Source: Gemmobacter fulvus | Lineage (GTDB): Bacteria > Pseudomonadota > Alphaproteobacteria > Rhodobacterales > Rhodobacteraceae | Direction: 5' to 3' | Assembly: GCF_018798885.1 (NCBI RefSeq) | Contig: NZ_CP076361.1 | Coordinates: 2,943,501 to 3,007,500, forward strand | Length of the DNA: 64,000 nucleotides | Part shown: positions 1-10,008 of the stretch, one piece after another | How positions within the stretch are numbered: the stretch's first letter is position 1 | Layout: each line of letters begins with the position of its first letter | Translations under genes and position numbers: made by a program | The notes under the pieces: model-generated | Told to the model about the DNA's origin: nothing | What the model saw: only the letters and a program-made list of their open reading frames with translations | Database searches by the model: none

Positions 1-1
1 T

Positions 2-739
<738 letters not shown>

Positions 740-749
740 GGGGGCATAG

Positions 750-1148
750 ATGGCCAACACCCTGCAATTCGACCTCGTGTCGCCCGAGCGGAAGCTTGCT
801 TCCGTTCAGGCCACCGAGGTGCAGATTCCGGGGGCTGACGGCGACCTGACGGCGATGGAGGGGCATGCCCCCACCATCACCACTCTGCGTCCCGGCATCC
901 TCAAGGCGGTGTCTGCGGCCGGAACCAAGGCCTATGCCGTGACCGGCGGCTTTGCGGAAATCACCGCGTCGAGCGTGTCGGTCCTGGCCGAGCGCGCGAT
1001 CCCGGTTGAAGAGCTGACGCCTGCCATTCTGGATGAGCTGGTGGCCGATGCCCGCGCTCAGGCCGCAGCGGCCCCGGCAGATCAGCGCGATGCGGCGGAA
1101 AAGATGGTGAATGACTATATCGCCATCCGTGGTGCCACCGCGCGCTGA
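750..1148 (+). CDS. atpC: ATP synthase F1 subunit epsilon
   Basis: Regulatory and coupling subunit of the F1 central stalk. The 132-aa length is normal for alphaproteobacteria. The N-terminal beta-sandwich domain is recognisable from [10 protein letters not shown], the segment [20 protein letters not shown] and the G-G-F-A-E-I turn; the C-terminal part is the helical hairpin. The ATG follows the Shine-Dalgarno-like AAGGGGG with good spacing, ten bases after atpD. It is followed directly by a strong hairpin terminator, so this is the end of the atp operon. Confidence 0.96.
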   Translation: MANTLQFDLVSPERKLASVQATEVQIPGADGDLTAMEGHAPTITTLRPGILKAVSAAGTKAYAVTGGFAEITASSVSVLAERAIPVEELTPAILDELVADARAQAAAAPADQRDAAEKMVNDYIAIRGATAR

Positions 1149-1173
1149 ATTCGGTTCACGCCGATGATTTGGA

Positions 1174-1201
1174 AAGGCCCCGAAGCTTTCGGGGCCTTTT
1201 T
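1174..1201 (+). terminator. Rho-independent terminator of the atp operon
   Basis: A near-perfect inverted repeat (AAGGCCCCGAA, loop GC, then TTCGGGGCCTT) runs into five T residues, 25 bases after the atpC stop. This is the textbook intrinsic terminator form. Confidence 0.92.
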
Positions 1202-1267
1202 CATTGTGTTACCAAACTTTAGCCCGGATTCGGTGCGATCCCCACTTCGGGGGAGGAGACAGACGCC

Positions 1268-1618
1268 ATGAAACGCATCAGCACCAGTTCCTTCGGTGTC
1301 CTGCAAGGCAGCCGTGTGCTGTTTTCGGATTTTGCCGATGGCGGCGTGATGTGGACAGGGCAGGGGCCGCGCGAAAGCCGCCATATCGTCCACTTCAAGG
1401 AAGCGTTTCTGGAAGTGCCTGCGGTGATGGTGGGGATTTCCATGTGGGACATGGACCAGAAAACCAATTCCCGCGCCGATATCAGCGCCGAGAATGTGAC
1501 GACCGAGGGATTTCATCTGGTGTTCCGCACCTGGGGCGATACGCGCGTGGCGCGCGTCCGGGCGGATTGGACGGCGATTGGCCCGGTCAAAAGCGAGGAT
1601 GACTGGGATCTGTACTGA
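1268..1618 (+). CDS. H-type lectin domain protein
   Basis: A 116-aa protein that is essentially one H-type lectin (PF09458-like) beta-sandwich: it has the pattern of these domains, F-x-E-A-F-L-E-V-P-A-V-M-V-G-I-S near residues 44-60 and F-R-T-W-G-D-T-R-V-A-R-V near 86-98. No signal peptide or membrane segment is visible. Such small H-lectin proteins are often found behind atpC in Rhodobacterales, which is family knowledge; the ligand and role are unknown. It lies beyond the atp terminator and so probably has its own promoter in 1202-1267. The ATG follows GGGGGAGGAGAC. Confidence 0.8.
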   Translation: MKRISTSSFGVLQGSRVLFSDFADGGVMWTGQGPRESRHIVHFKEAFLEVPAVMVGISMWDMDQKTNSRADISAENVTTEGFHLVFRTWGDTRVARVRADWTAIGPVKSEDDWDLY

Positions 1619-1656
1619 CCGCAGGCGGGCAGGCCCCGCCCACGGCCAAAGGCAGG

Positions 1657-2676
1657 TCAGTCGAGCTTGTACATGCCTTCATAGATCGGTACGAGAGTTT
1701 CCGTTTCAAACAGCGACGAGACCGAGGTGCCGTGCCAGATGTTCAGGATGGCTTGTGCGAACATGGGCGCGGTCGGCACGATACGGATATTCGGGCAGGC
1801 CTTCACCGCTTCGGTCGGTTCGATGGAATCGGTGATCACCAGCGATTTCATCACCGATTTCGACACACGCTCCACCGCCGGGCCGGACAGCACGCCATGG
1901 GTGATATAGCTGTGCACTTCGGTTGCGCCATTTTCCATCAGCACTTCGGCGGCTTTGCACAGGGTGCCTGCGGTATCGCAGATGTCATCGACGATGATGC
2001 ATCGTTTGCCTTCGACATTGCCGATCACCGTCATTTCGGCCACTTCCCCGGCCTTTTCGCGGCGTTTGTCGACGATGGCCAAAGGTGCGTTGATGCGCTT
2101 GGCAAGCTCGCGCGCGCGGGCCACGCCGCCCACGTCGGGCGAGACGACCATCAGGTCTTCCATCTTGCCCTTGAAGTGATGTTCGATATCCAGCGCAAAC
2201 ACCGGGCTGGCATAGAGGTTGTCCACCGGAATGTCGAAGAAGCCCTGGATCTGTGCGGCGTGCAGATCGAGCGTCAGCACGCGGTCGATGCCGGCCTCGG
2301 TGATCAGGTTCGCCACCAGCTTGGCACTGATCGGCGTGCGGGCCTTGGCGCGGCGGTCCTGGCGGGCATAGCCGAAATAGGGGATCACGGCGGTGATACG
2401 GTCGGCGCTGGAGCGGCGCAGCGCATCGGCAATGATCAAGAGTTCCATCAGGTTGTCATTGGCCGGGTTCGAAGTGGGTTGGATGATATACATATCCTCG
2501 CCCCGGACGTTTTCGTAGACTTCGACGAAGATCTCCTGATCATTGAATCGCTCCACCCGGGCATCGACCAATCCGACCGACATGCCCCGGTGCATCGACA
2601 TGCGTCGCGCGATGGTTTTTGCGAGGCTGAGGTTCGCATTGCCGGAGATCAGCTTCGGCTCTGTCATGGCTGCCAT
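1657..2676 (-). CDS. prs: Ribose-phosphate pyrophosphokinase
   Basis: Makes PRPP from ribose 5-phosphate and ATP for nucleotide, histidine and tryptophan synthesis in the cytoplasm. The class I Prs pattern is clear: [19 protein letters not shown], the flexible-loop/ATP segment [12 protein letters not shown], the metal-binding [19 protein letters not shown], and the PRPP loop [17 protein letters not shown]. The reading frame is open further upstream, but [13 protein letters not shown] gives 339 aa, the usual family length, so the start at 2676 (or the ATG nine bases in) is preferred. It is convergent with the lectin gene and divergent from the isomerase gene. Confidence 0.96.
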   Translation of the reverse strand: MAAMTEPKLISGNANLSLAKTIARRMSMHRGMSVGLVDARVERFNDQEIFVEVYENVRGEDMYIIQPTSNPANDNLMELLIIADALRRSSADRITAVIPYFGYARQDRRAKARTPISAKLVANLITEAGIDRVLTLDLHAAQIQGFFDIPVDNLYASPVFALDIEHHFKGKMEDLMVVSPDVGGVARARELAKRINAPLAIVDKRREKAGEVAEMTVIGNVEGKRCIIVDDICDTAGTLCKAAEVLMENGATEVHSYITHGVLSGPAVERVSKSVMKSLVITDSIEPTEAVKACPNIRIVPTAPMFAQAILNIWHGTSVSSLFETETLVPIYEGMYKLD

Positions 2677-2731
2677 GGGTCTGGTCCTGTAACTGGGGGC
2701 CGGCCAAGGGATTCGCAGCCGGTCGGGGGCG

Positions 2732-2759
2732 TTGACACCGCTTATCACCGGGCTAGGGT
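2732..2759 (+). promoter_or_regulatory. Candidate sigma-70 promoter for the isomerase-hydrolase pair
   Basis: A perfect -35 hexamer TTGACA (2732-2737) is followed after 16 bases by TAGGGT (2754-2759), with the isomerase ATG at 2793. The -10 element is moderate. Inferred by eye only. Confidence 0.5.
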
Positions 2760-2792
2760 CTGCGCAAACCGCGTGCAGCACAGGAATGTCAA

Positions 2793-3389
2793 ATGGCCCA
2801 TATCGACTACTTTTTCGCCACGGTCTCGCCCTTCGTTTATCTGGCGGGGCAGCGGCTGGAGGCGGTGGCCGCCAAACACGGGGCCTCGATCCATTACAAG
2901 CCGCTGGATCCGGCGGCGCTGTTTGCCCGCACCGGCGGCGTGACGCTGGCGCAGCGCCATGACAGCCGCAAGGCCTATCGCCTGCAGGAATTGCGGCGGC
3001 AATCTGCGAAACTGGGCCTGCCGATCAACCTGCAACCGCAGTTCTGGCCGGTGAACCCCGCGCCTTCGGGTTATGCGATCATCGCGGCACAGGCGGCGGG
3101 CGGCGGTGATGTTGGGGCGCTGGCACATGGTCTGGCGCGGGCCTGCTGGGCCGAGAACCGCAATATCGCCGAGGATGAGGTGATCCGCGAAGAACTGGTC
3201 AAGGCGGGATTTGCCGCCAATGTCGCGGATCGCGGCATGTTGAGCGCGGCCGAAACCTATGCGGTCAATCTGGAAGAGGCGGTGTCGCGCGGGGCCTTTG
3301 GCGTGCCGTTCTACATGGTGGGCGACGAATGTTTTTGGGGGCAGGATCACATCGAGGATCTTGATCTCTATCTGGCAGGGCGCGCCTGA
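2793..3389 (+). CDS. 2-hydroxychromene-2-carboxylate isomerase family (DsbA-fold) protein
   Basis: A 198-aa member of the DsbA/GST-kappa-like HCCA isomerase family, glutathione-dependent in naphthalene degraders. The N terminus [15 protein letters not shown] carries the conserved active-site Ser region, and the C-terminal [18 protein letters not shown] with the cis-Pro loop is typical. No CXXC thiol pair is present, as expected for this branch. No aromatic-degradation genes are nearby, so a housekeeping glutathione-linked role is as likely as aromatic catabolism. Its stop overlaps the start of the following hydrolase (TGATG), implying translational coupling. Confidence 0.85.
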   Translation: MAHIDYFFATVSPFVYLAGQRLEAVAAKHGASIHYKPLDPAALFARTGGVTLAQRHDSRKAYRLQELRRQSAKLGLPINLQPQFWPVNPAPSGYAIIAAQAAGGGDVGALAHGLARACWAENRNIAEDEVIREELVKAGFAANVADRGMLSAAETYAVNLEEAVSRGAFGVPFYMVGDECFWGQDHIEDLDLYLAGRA

Positions 3390-4186
3390 TGGCCGAGGCG
3401 GTGCTGGGAGGCCATCGCAGCAGCTATCGCCATTGGGGGCAGGGGCCAAGGCAGATGCTGGCGCTGCATTGCTCGCTGGCCCATGCGGGGGCCTGGGCGG
3501 GGCTCGCGGCGCAGTTGCCGGGTGGCATCAGCCTGACCGCGCCGGATCTGCCTGGGCATGGGCGCAGCGAACCTTGGCTGGGCACCGAAGATCTGCACAG
3601 CGTGGCCACGCGCATGGCAACCGCGCTGGCCGATCAGATCGGCGGCCCGCTGGATCTGCTCGGCCACAGTTTCGGCGCCACCATTGCGCTGCGGCTGGCG
3701 CTGGAGCGCCCCGATCTGGTGCAGCGGTTGATCCTGATCGAACCTGTGCTGTTTGCCGCGGCACAGGCGGTCAACGCGCCCGAATTTCTGGCCTTTGCTG
3801 CCGAATATCAGGCAGTTGATGCGGCGATGGAAGATCACCCCGAACAGGCCGCAGCGCTGTTTCATGGGCGCTGGGGTGTCGGGGCCTTTGCCGCGCTACC
3901 CGAGGCGCAGCGGGCCTATATGACCGCGCGGATGCCGCTGGTGCGGGCGCAGAATCCGGTGCTGTTGCAGGATGTGGCGCAGATGCTGGCCCCGGGGCGG
4001 CTGGAGGCGCTGACCCGGCCCACGCTGCTGATCGAAGGGGGAGACAGCCCGCCGGTCATCGCGGCGATCCATCGCGCCTTGGCGGATCGTTTGCCGATGG
4101 CGCGGCGGCATGTTGTGGCAGGGGCGGGGCATATGCTGCCGATCACCCATCCGGCAGAGGTGGCGCGGGTGATCCTCAGCCTGTGA
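3389..4186 (+). CDS. Alpha/beta-hydrolase fold protein
   Basis: A 265-aa cytoplasmic alpha/beta hydrolase. It has an oxyanion region (LALHCSLAHAG), a D-L-P-G-H-G-R-S turn near residue 53, the nucleophile elbow LLGHSFGATIALRLA with the catalytic Ser at about residue 94, an acid in LIEGGDSPPV, and the catalytic His in the GAGHMLPITHP segment near the C terminus. The substrate cannot be read from the sequence. The gene is coupled to the upstream isomerase by a one-base overlap, and its 3' end overlaps the convergent aldolase gene by 11 bases. Confidence 0.85.
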   Translation: MAEAVLGGHRSSYRHWGQGPRQMLALHCSLAHAGAWAGLAAQLPGGISLTAPDLPGHGRSEPWLGTEDLHSVATRMATALADQIGGPLDLLGHSFGATIALRLALERPDLVQRLILIEPVLFAAAQAVNAPEFLAFAAEYQAVDAAMEDHPEQAAALFHGRWGVGAFAALPEAQRAYMTARMPLVRAQNPVLLQDVAQMLAPGRLEALTRPTLLIEGGDSPPVIAAIHRALADRLPMARRHVVAGAGHMLPITHPAEVARVILSL

Positions 4187-5204
4187 ACAGGGACAGAAAG
4201 GCATCAACCTCGGCAGGGCTGGTGCACCAGCTGGTGACCAGCCGCGCGCCTTCTTGGCCCTCGGGCGCAGGCATGTCATAAAACATCGCCCCCGCCGCGC
4301 GCAGCCGTGTCGAGGTGCCGAGGTGCCATTGCGGGAACAGGATATTGCCCTGCACGGGATGCGCCATGGTCACACCAGCGGCCTGCAACCCCTGTGCCAG
4401 CCGGGCCGCCATGGCATTGGCCTGCGAGGCCCAGTGCAGCCACCGCTCATCCGTCAGCATGGCCGCCATCTGTGCGGCAAGGTAGCGTGATTTCGATACC
4501 AGATGCCCGGCGCGTTTGCGGCGTAGTTCGAACTCCCATGCCTTTTCGGGGTGAAAGAACACCACCGCCTCGACCCCCAGCAGGCCGTTCTTGGTGCCAC
4601 CAAAGGACAGCACGTCAATGCCCGCGCGCCACGTCAGATCGGCAGGAGCCGCTCCGGTCGCGATCAGGGCATTGGCAAAGCGCGCGCCATCCAGATGGCA
4701 GGGCAGCCCCTGCGCACGGGCCAGCGCGGTCAGCGCCGCCGTTTCGGTAGCAGTATAGACGGTGCCCGCCTCGGTCACATTGGTCAGGGACAACATGCCG
4801 CGCTGCACGCCATGCACGCCGCCCGTGCCGGTTCTGGCCAGCGCCTGCGCCAGCGCGTCGGGCTGCATCTTGCCGTGCGCCCCCGGCACCAGAACCAGTT
4901 TGGCGCCATGGCTGAAAAACTCGGGCGCGCCACATTCGTCTTCAGCGATATGGGCATGGGTGTGGCAGAACACCGCCGACCATGGCGCGCAAAAGCTGGC
5001 GAGAGCCAGCGCATTGGCCGCCGTGCCGGTGGGCACCAGATGCACGATGGCCTCTGGGGCGGCAAAGATCCTGCGGATGCGGTCTTGCACCTCGGCCGTC
5101 AGATCATCCGCACCATAAGAACGCGCATAACCCGCATTGGCCCGCAGCAGGGCCTCCATGACTTCGGGCGGGGCGGGGGCGGCGTTGTCAGAGGTGAAGA
5201 TCAT
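4176..5204 (-). CDS. Low-specificity L-threonine aldolase (PLP enzyme)
   Basis: Cleaves L-threonine/allo-threonine to glycine and acetaldehyde using PLP. The beta-eliminating lyase/threonine aldolase signature is intact: FTSDNAAPAPPEVMEAL at the N terminus, a glycine-rich PTGTAANALAL cofactor loop, HLDGARFANAL with the PLP-ring Asp, and SFGGTKNGLLG with the Schiff-base Lys near residue 201. The ATG at 5204 gives 342 aa and overlaps the upstream gene stop by four bases (ATGA), which decides this start. Part of a minus-strand series ribF-YcgN-aldolase. Confidence 0.88.
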   Translation of the reverse strand: MIFTSDNAAPAPPEVMEALLRANAGYARSYGADDLTAEVQDRIRRIFAAPEAIVHLVPTGTAANALALASFCAPWSAVFCHTHAHIAEDECGAPEFFSHGAKLVLVPGAHGKMQPDALAQALARTGTGGVHGVQRGMLSLTNVTEAGTVYTATETAALTALARAQGLPCHLDGARFANALIATGAAPADLTWRAGIDVLSFGGTKNGLLGVEAVVFFHPEKAWEFELRRKRAGHLVSKSRYLAAQMAAMLTDERWLHWASQANAMAARLAQGLQAAGVTMAHPVQGNILFPQWHLGTSTRLRAAGAMFYDMPAPEGQEGARLVTSWCTSPAEVDAFLSLFTG

Positions 5205-5644
5205 GGCGTCTCGTCGATGATGTAATCTTCCCAATCCTCTTCGTTCACCTCGAATTCCGGCACGGTCCAGCCGCGCACCGAAGCGCCTGCCTCATGCACG
5301 GAATTGGGGTCGCCCGTGCGCAGCGGGTGCCAGTCGGGAATGGGTTTGCCTTCATAAAGCAGCCGGTAGGCGCAGGTGCGCGGCATCCAATAGGCGATTT
5401 TCGGCAGGGTGGCCGGGGTCAGCTGCACACAATCCGGCACGAATTGCTTGCGGATCGGATATTGTGTGCACCGGCAGGTTTCACCATCGAGCAAGCGGCA
5501 AGCCACCTTGGTAAAGGCCACTTCGCCGGTATCCTCGAACTCGATCTTGTTGAGGCAGCATTTGCCGCAGCCGTCGCACAGCGCCTCCCATTCTTCGGGA
5601 GTCATCTTCTTCAGCGGCACGGTTTCCCAGAAACGCGCCCGCAT
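5201..5644 (-). CDS. YcgN/UPF0260 family cysteine-cluster protein
   Basis: A 147-aa member of the YcgN (UPF0260) family. It has the conserved cysteine cluster CDGCGKCCLNKIE near residues 23-35, then C-R-L-L-D-G-E-T-C-R-C and P-D-C-V-Q-L, consistent with a zinc- or Fe-S-binding CxxCxxxCC-type domain. Function is not established in the family. The start at 5644 is chosen because its ATG overlaps the ribF stop (TGATG); longer in-frame starts would overlap ribF further. Translationally coupled at both ends. Confidence 0.88.
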   Translation of the reverse strand: MRARFWETVPLKKMTPEEWEALCDGCGKCCLNKIEFEDTGEVAFTKVACRLLDGETCRCTQYPIRKQFVPDCVQLTPATLPKIAYWMPRTCAYRLLYEGKPIPDWHPLRTGDPNSVHEAGASVRGWTVPEFEVNEEDWEDYIIDETP

Positions 5645-6567
5645 CACGCCGCCGCCAGAACGGCGCGGGCGCGGCTGCAATCACTGTCCATCTGCGCAAT
5701 CAACGCAGGCAGGCCATCAAACTTCAGTTCGGGGCGCAGATAATCGACCAGCGCGACCGATAGGTGCTGGCCGTAAAGATCGCCCTTGAAATCAAAGAGA
5801 TAGGTTTCAAGGTTGGGGGTGTTTTCGCCAAACATCGGCCGCACGCCCAGACTGGCCGCGCCGCCATAGCTGCCGGTATCTGGCCCGGTCAGCACATCGA
5901 CCTTGACGGCGTAGACACCAAGCCGGGGCAGATGCAGCCCGGCCACTGACATATTTGCAGTGGGAAAGCCCAACTCGCGCCCGCGTTTTTCGCCATGGAT
6001 CACCTCACCCTCGATCCGGTGCAAATGGCCCAGCATGGTCGCGGCATCGCGCGGGCGGCCTTCGGACAGCGCATTGCGGATGGCGGTGGACGAAATCTCC
6101 TTGCCGCCCGCCCGCATCAGCGGCGCAATGGTCACGCCAAAGCCGTAGCGGGTGCCAAGCTGTTGCAGATCGTCAATCGTGCCCTTGCGGCCCTTGCCGA
6201 AACAGAAATCCGACCCGACGGTGACATGCGCGATGCCAAGCCCCTCGGCCAGAACCTGCTGCGCGAATTCATCCGGCGACAGCGAGGCCATCTCAACGCC
6301 GAAAGGCAGCTCGAACAGGGTCTGCACCCCCAGCTTGGCCAGCCGGTTGGCGCGGGCTTCGGCATTCATCAACCGGAAGGGCGGGGCATCGGGGGCAAAA
6401 AACTCGCGGGGATGCGGCTCAAAGGTCAGAACACCCAGCGGGCCCTGAGCCGCCGCCACCTCGATCACCGAGCGGTGGCCCAGATGCACACCGTCAAAAT
6501 TGCCCATGGCAACCGATGCACCGCGGTCTTTGGGATCAAGTCCTTGCCAGTGCTTGATAATCTTCAT
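5644..6567 (-). CDS. ribF: Bifunctional riboflavin kinase / FAD synthetase
   Basis: Converts riboflavin to FMN and then FAD. The N-terminal nucleotidyltransferase domain shows GNFDGVHLGHRSVI near residues 22-35 and an S-S-T-A-I-R-N motif. The C-terminal riboflavin kinase domain shows RGRELGFPTANM and the usual LGVRPMFGENTPNLETYL segment. The length of 307 aa is normal. The start at 6567 (MKIIKHWQGL) matches the family N terminus. It heads the coupled series ribF-YcgN-aldolase. No FMN riboswitch-like element is evident upstream; only 27 bases separate it from the hydratase gene. Confidence 0.95.
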   Translation of the reverse strand: MKIIKHWQGLDPKDRGASVAMGNFDGVHLGHRSVIEVAAAQGPLGVLTFEPHPREFFAPDAPPFRLMNAEARANRLAKLGVQTLFELPFGVEMASLSPDEFAQQVLAEGLGIAHVTVGSDFCFGKGRKGTIDDLQQLGTRYGFGVTIAPLMRAGGKEISSTAIRNALSEGRPRDAATMLGHLHRIEGEVIHGEKRGRELGFPTANMSVAGLHLPRLGVYAVKVDVLTGPDTGSYGGAASLGVRPMFGENTPNLETYLFDFKGDLYGQHLSVALVDYLRPELKFDGLPALIAQMDSDCSRARAVLAAA

Positions 6568-6594
6568 AAGGCCCCGTGGTGAGGGCATCGGCCC

Positions 6595-7038
6595 TCAGTC
6601 GAACTTGCGGCTTGGCGCCAGAACCAGCGCCTCCCCCTTCAGAACAACGGTATTACCCACTGCGCAATGGGTTTCAAGGGTGACACGGCGTTTGGCATGG
6701 TCGATCGCGGTCACTTTGACCTCGGCATACACGGTATCGCCGGGGCGCACGGGGGCCATGAATTTCAGGCTCTGGCCCAGATAAACCGTGCCATGGCCGG
6801 GAAGCTGTTCGCCGATCACCGCCGAAATCAGGCCCGCCGTCAGCATCCCATGGGCGATGCGGCCCTGAAAGATCGTGTCCTGCGCATAGGCCTCATCCAG
6901 ATGCACCGGGTTCCGATCCGTCGAGACCTCGGCAAACAGCTCGATATCCCGGTCGGTGACGGTTTTGCGCAAATGGCGGATCATGCCGATTTCGATGTCT
7001 TCGATACAGATCGTGCCTCGGGGCATATTGTCGAGCAT
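6595..7038 (-). CDS. MaoC-like (R)-specific enoyl-CoA hydratase, PhaJ-type
   Basis: A 147-aa single hot-dog-fold hydratase. The hydratase-2 signature is intact: FAEVSTDRNPVHLDEAYA near residues 36-53, holding the catalytic Asp and His spaced as in PhaJ, followed by GRIAHGML and EQLPGHGTVYLGQSLKF. PhaJ converts beta-oxidation enoyl-CoA to (R)-3-hydroxyacyl-CoA for polyhydroxyalkanoate synthesis; other small MaoC proteins have different substrates, so the exact role is inferred. A CTGC-N-GCAG palindrome cluster about 22 bases upstream supports a link to PHA metabolism. An internal ATG at 7026 is an alternative start. Confidence 0.82.
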   Translation of the reverse strand: MLDNMPRGTICIEDIEIGMIRHLRKTVTDRDIELFAEVSTDRNPVHLDEAYAQDTIFQGRIAHGMLTAGLISAVIGEQLPGHGTVYLGQSLKFMAPVRPGDTVYAEVKVTAIDHAKRRVTLETHCAVGNTVVLKGEALVLAPSRKFD

Positions 7039-7059
7039 CCTGCGAATCCTCCGGGTTAC

Positions 7060-7095
7060 TGCGCTGCAACGTAGCAGATGCTGCGATGCAGCGCA
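7060..7095. promoter_or_regulatory. Candidate PhaR-type operator upstream of the hydratase gene
   Basis: The segment carries outer inverted arms TGCGCTGCA (7060-7068) and TGCAGCGCA (7087-7095), and inside them CTGC-N6-GCAG (7064-7077) and CTGC-N3-GCAG (7081-7091). PhaR of Rhodobacter/Paracoccus is known to bind TGC-rich CTGC-N3/4-GCAG palindromes near pha genes. Binding here is inferred. Confidence 0.5.
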
Positions 7096-7156
7096 ATCGG
7101 TCGGGTAATTTTTGGACGCCTGTGTGACGAAGGTCGCAATAAAGTTGCGGAGAGGA

Positions 7157-8050
7157 TCAGCGCAGATGGCCCATCGCATAGCTGGGTGACAGCTGTTCCT
7201 GCGCCAGCCAACGGTCCAGCAAGGCCGGATCGGGGGCGGCGGCATCCGGGCCGAACTGCTTGGCCTCGATGCCGCCGGTGATGAACAGCGTGTCGATGCC
7301 TTCGCTGATGCCGCCCATCACATCGGTGCGCGGGCCATCGCCGATGCACAGGATCTCGTCATTGGGGATCGAGCCGACGGTTTCGGCCAGCTTGCGGCGG
7401 GCCAGATCATAGATCGGCGGGTGGGGCTTGCCGAAATACAGGCTTTCCCCGCCCATGGCATCATAGGCCTGCGCCAGCGCGCCTGCGCAATAGATGCGCT
7501 TTTCGCCCATATCGACCACAATATCCGGGTTGGCACAGAGCAGTTTCAGGCCCTTGGTCTTGGCATAAAGAAGGGTCGCGCGGTAATCCTCGGGCGTGTC
7601 GATGGCATCATCGAAGGGGCCGGTGCAGACGATGCCCTCGGCCTGATCCAGCGGCACCCGCTCCACCGGCGGATGCTGTTTGGCAAGCGCCAGCAAATCG
7701 GGCGGCAGATCGGTAAAGAAGGCCAGATCCTTTTCGGGGCCGATGTGATGCACCTTGAAGCCCACGGCACCGGTGACCAGCGCATATTGCGCCGCATCGC
7801 CGGACGAGACGATCATGTCATAACAGTCGCGCGGCGCGCCGATCAGCTCCAGCTGTGCGGCCACGCTGCCAAAGGGGCGGGGTGCGTTGGTCATCAGCAC
7901 AACGGTGCCACCCGCGGCGCGAAACTGCTGCAAGGCGGTCACTGCTGTGGGGAAGGGGGTCTGGCCATTGTGCAGGCAGCCCCAGAGATCACAGAACACT
8001 GCGCGGTAATTGCGCGAAATCTCGGACAGGGCAGGGATCAGCGTGGTCAT
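7157..8050 (-). CDS. HAD-superfamily class IIA hydrolase (TIGR01459-type)
   Basis: A 297-aa HAD phosphatase. Motif I is altered: FCDLWGCLHNGQTPFP has D-x-W rather than D-x-D, which is the hallmark of the TIGR01459 subgroup found in alphaproteobacteria. Motif II is VVLMTNAPRP, and the C-terminal FGKPHPPIYDLA and CIGDGPRTDVMG carry the Lys and acidic motifs. Substrate unknown; NagD-like sugar-phosphate phosphatases are the nearest relatives. The start at 8050 follows an AAGGCCCGCCC stretch and gives the family length. Monocistronic by context. Confidence 0.82.
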   Translation of the reverse strand: MTTLIPALSEISRNYRAVFCDLWGCLHNGQTPFPTAVTALQQFRAAGGTVVLMTNAPRPFGSVAAQLELIGAPRDCYDMIVSSGDAAQYALVTGAVGFKVHHIGPEKDLAFFTDLPPDLLALAKQHPPVERVPLDQAEGIVCTGPFDDAIDTPEDYRATLLYAKTKGLKLLCANPDIVVDMGEKRIYCAGALAQAYDAMGGESLYFGKPHPPIYDLARRKLAETVGSIPNDEILCIGDGPRTDVMGGISEGIDTLFITGGIEAKQFGPDAAAPDPALLDRWLAQEQLSPSYAMGHLR

Positions 8051-8269
8051 GGGCGGGCCTTTCAGAAGCGCGGCATCTTGGGGTCTTGTGCTGCTGTGCA
8101 TATGGCATCCGCCCCGGTGCAAAGCAAATGCCGGATGGCGCGAACGGGTTCCGCCGACACGTCTGTGACGCCCGCGCGCCCGATGCAGCGCATGTCAGGC
8201 GACCTGCCGGAATGGGCCGCGCGCATGTCCTGCACAGCCGACGATTCCCCCAAGCCCCCCGAATCACAA

Positions 8270-8293
8270 GGGGCGCCCCGGTCGGAGCGCCCC
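8270..8293 (-). terminator. Possible gatB terminator hairpin
   Basis: A 7-bp stem GGGGCGC/GCGCCCC with a ten-base loop lies 23 bases past the gatB stop. The following T stretch is short and broken, so it is a weak intrinsic terminator. The rest of 8051-8315 shows no gene. Confidence 0.45.
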
Positions 8294-8315
8294 CTGCCAG
8301 CCTGTCAGCCCCCGG

Positions 8316-9827
8316 TCAGAGGCCGAGCTTCTGGGCCACCATCGCATTGACCACCGCTGGGTCGGCCTTGCCACCAGTGGCTTTCAACACCTGCCCGGTG
8401 AACCAGCCCGCCAGCTTGGCATTGACCTTGGCCTTTTCAACCTGCGCCGGATTGTCGGCAATCAGCGCATCCAGCGCCGCTTCGATCGCGCCGGTATCGG
8501 TCACGGCTTTCATGCCGCGCGCCGCTGCCACTTCGGCCGGATCGCCGCCTTCGGACCACAGGATTTCGAACAGCTCCTTGGCCATTTTTCCGGTGATCTC
8601 GCCCTTGCCCAGCAGATCCAGCATACCGCCCAGTTGCGCCACCGAAACCGGACTGTCGGTGATCGACTTGCCCTCTTTGTTCAGCCGCCCGAACAGTTCG
8701 TTGATCACCCAGTTCGCGGCAATCTTGCCATCGCGGCCCTGCGCCACCGCCTCGAAAAACGCAGCACTTTCCAGATCGGCGGTCAGCACATTGGCATCAT
8801 AATCGGTCAGGCCGAAATCGCCCATGAAGCGGGCTTTCTTGGCATCCGGCAGTTCCGGCATCGCGGCGGCGATGTCATCCACCCAGGCCTGATCCAGCTC
8901 CAGCGGCAGCAGGTCGGGGCAGGGGAAATAGCGGTAGTCATGCGCCTCTTCCTTGCTGCGCATCGACCGGGTTTCGTTGCGGTCCGGGTCATAGAGGCGG
9001 GTTTCCTGCACCACCTCGCCGCCATCCTCCAGAATGGCGATCTGGCGGCGGGCCTCGTAATCAATTGCCATCTGGATGAAGCGCATGGAGTTCATGTTCT
9101 TCAGTTCGCACCGCGTGCCAAGATGGCTAAAGTCCTGCGTTTCCTGATATTTTTCATACTGACCGGGGCGGCAGACCGACACGTTCACATCGGCGCGCAG
9201 GTTGCCGTTCTGCATGTTGCCATCACAGGTGCCCAGATACCGCAGGATCTGGCGCAGCTTGACGACATAGGCCGCAGCCTCTTCCGGGCCGCGAATGTCG
9301 GGGCGGCTGACGATCTCCATCAGGGCCACGCCGGTGCGGTTGAAATCGACGAAGCTCATCGTCGGATCCATGTCATGGATCGACTTGCCCGCGTCCTGTT
9401 CCAGGTGGATCCGCTCGATCCGCACCAGACGGCCCACGCCCGGCGCCAGTTCCACCATCACCTCGCCTTCGCCCACGATGGGGTGATAAAGCTGGCTGAT
9501 CTGATAGCCCTGCGGCAGGTCGGGATAGAAGTAGTTCTTGCGGTCGAAGGCCGAGAACAGATTGATCTGCGCCTTGAGCCCGAGGCCGGTGCGCACCGCC
9601 TGTTCCACGCAGTAGTCATTGATGACCGGCAGCATGCCCGGCATGGCGCAATCGACGAAACTGACATTGCTGTTCGGCTCTGCGCCGACCTGGGTCGAGG
9701 CCCCGGAAAACAGCTTGGCATTGGACGAGACCTGCGCATGGATTTCCATGCCGATCACCAGTTCCCAATCATGTTTGGCCCCGGCGATCACCTTGGGTTT
9801 CGGGGCGGTGTAAGTCAGGTCGAGCAT
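8316..9827 (-). CDS. gatB: Asp-tRNA(Asn)/Glu-tRNA(Gln) amidotransferase subunit B
   Basis: Subunit of the GatCAB complex that converts misacylated Glu-tRNA(Gln) and Asp-tRNA(Asn) by transamidation. The protein has the GatB kinase-domain start [20 protein letters not shown], the [19 protein letters not shown] stretch, the metal-site segment [19 protein letters not shown] and the C-terminal YqeY-like helical tail, with a full length of 503 aa. gatA and gatC are not adjacent, which is common in alphaproteobacteria. The start at 9827 follows GGGGGAAACCG with good spacing. Confidence 0.97.
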   Translation of the reverse strand: MLDLTYTAPKPKVIAGAKHDWELVIGMEIHAQVSSNAKLFSGASTQVGAEPNSNVSFVDCAMPGMLPVINDYCVEQAVRTGLGLKAQINLFSAFDRKNYFYPDLPQGYQISQLYHPIVGEGEVMVELAPGVGRLVRIERIHLEQDAGKSIHDMDPTMSFVDFNRTGVALMEIVSRPDIRGPEEAAAYVVKLRQILRYLGTCDGNMQNGNLRADVNVSVCRPGQYEKYQETQDFSHLGTRCELKNMNSMRFIQMAIDYEARRQIAILEDGGEVVQETRLYDPDRNETRSMRSKEEAHDYRYFPCPDLLPLELDQAWVDDIAAAMPELPDAKKARFMGDFGLTDYDANVLTADLESAAFFEAVAQGRDGKIAANWVINELFGRLNKEGKSITDSPVSVAQLGGMLDLLGKGEITGKMAKELFEILWSEGGDPAEVAAARGMKAVTDTGAIEAALDALIADNPAQVEKAKVNAKLAGWFTGQVLKATGGKADPAVVNAMVAQKLGL

Positions 9828-10008
9828 CGGTTTCCCCCGGTAAAATTGGGCGTATTCTGCGCCCCTTCATAGGCAGAGCCGCCCCGCCCGGCAAGCCGCG
9901 ACGGGCGGATTTTCGCGCATCCGGAATCGTGACGCTTGCCTCAAACGCCTGTGGCAAGGCACAAACCGGGCGTCGCGCATTGGACGCGTCGCTGCTACAG
10001 GGTCGCAG

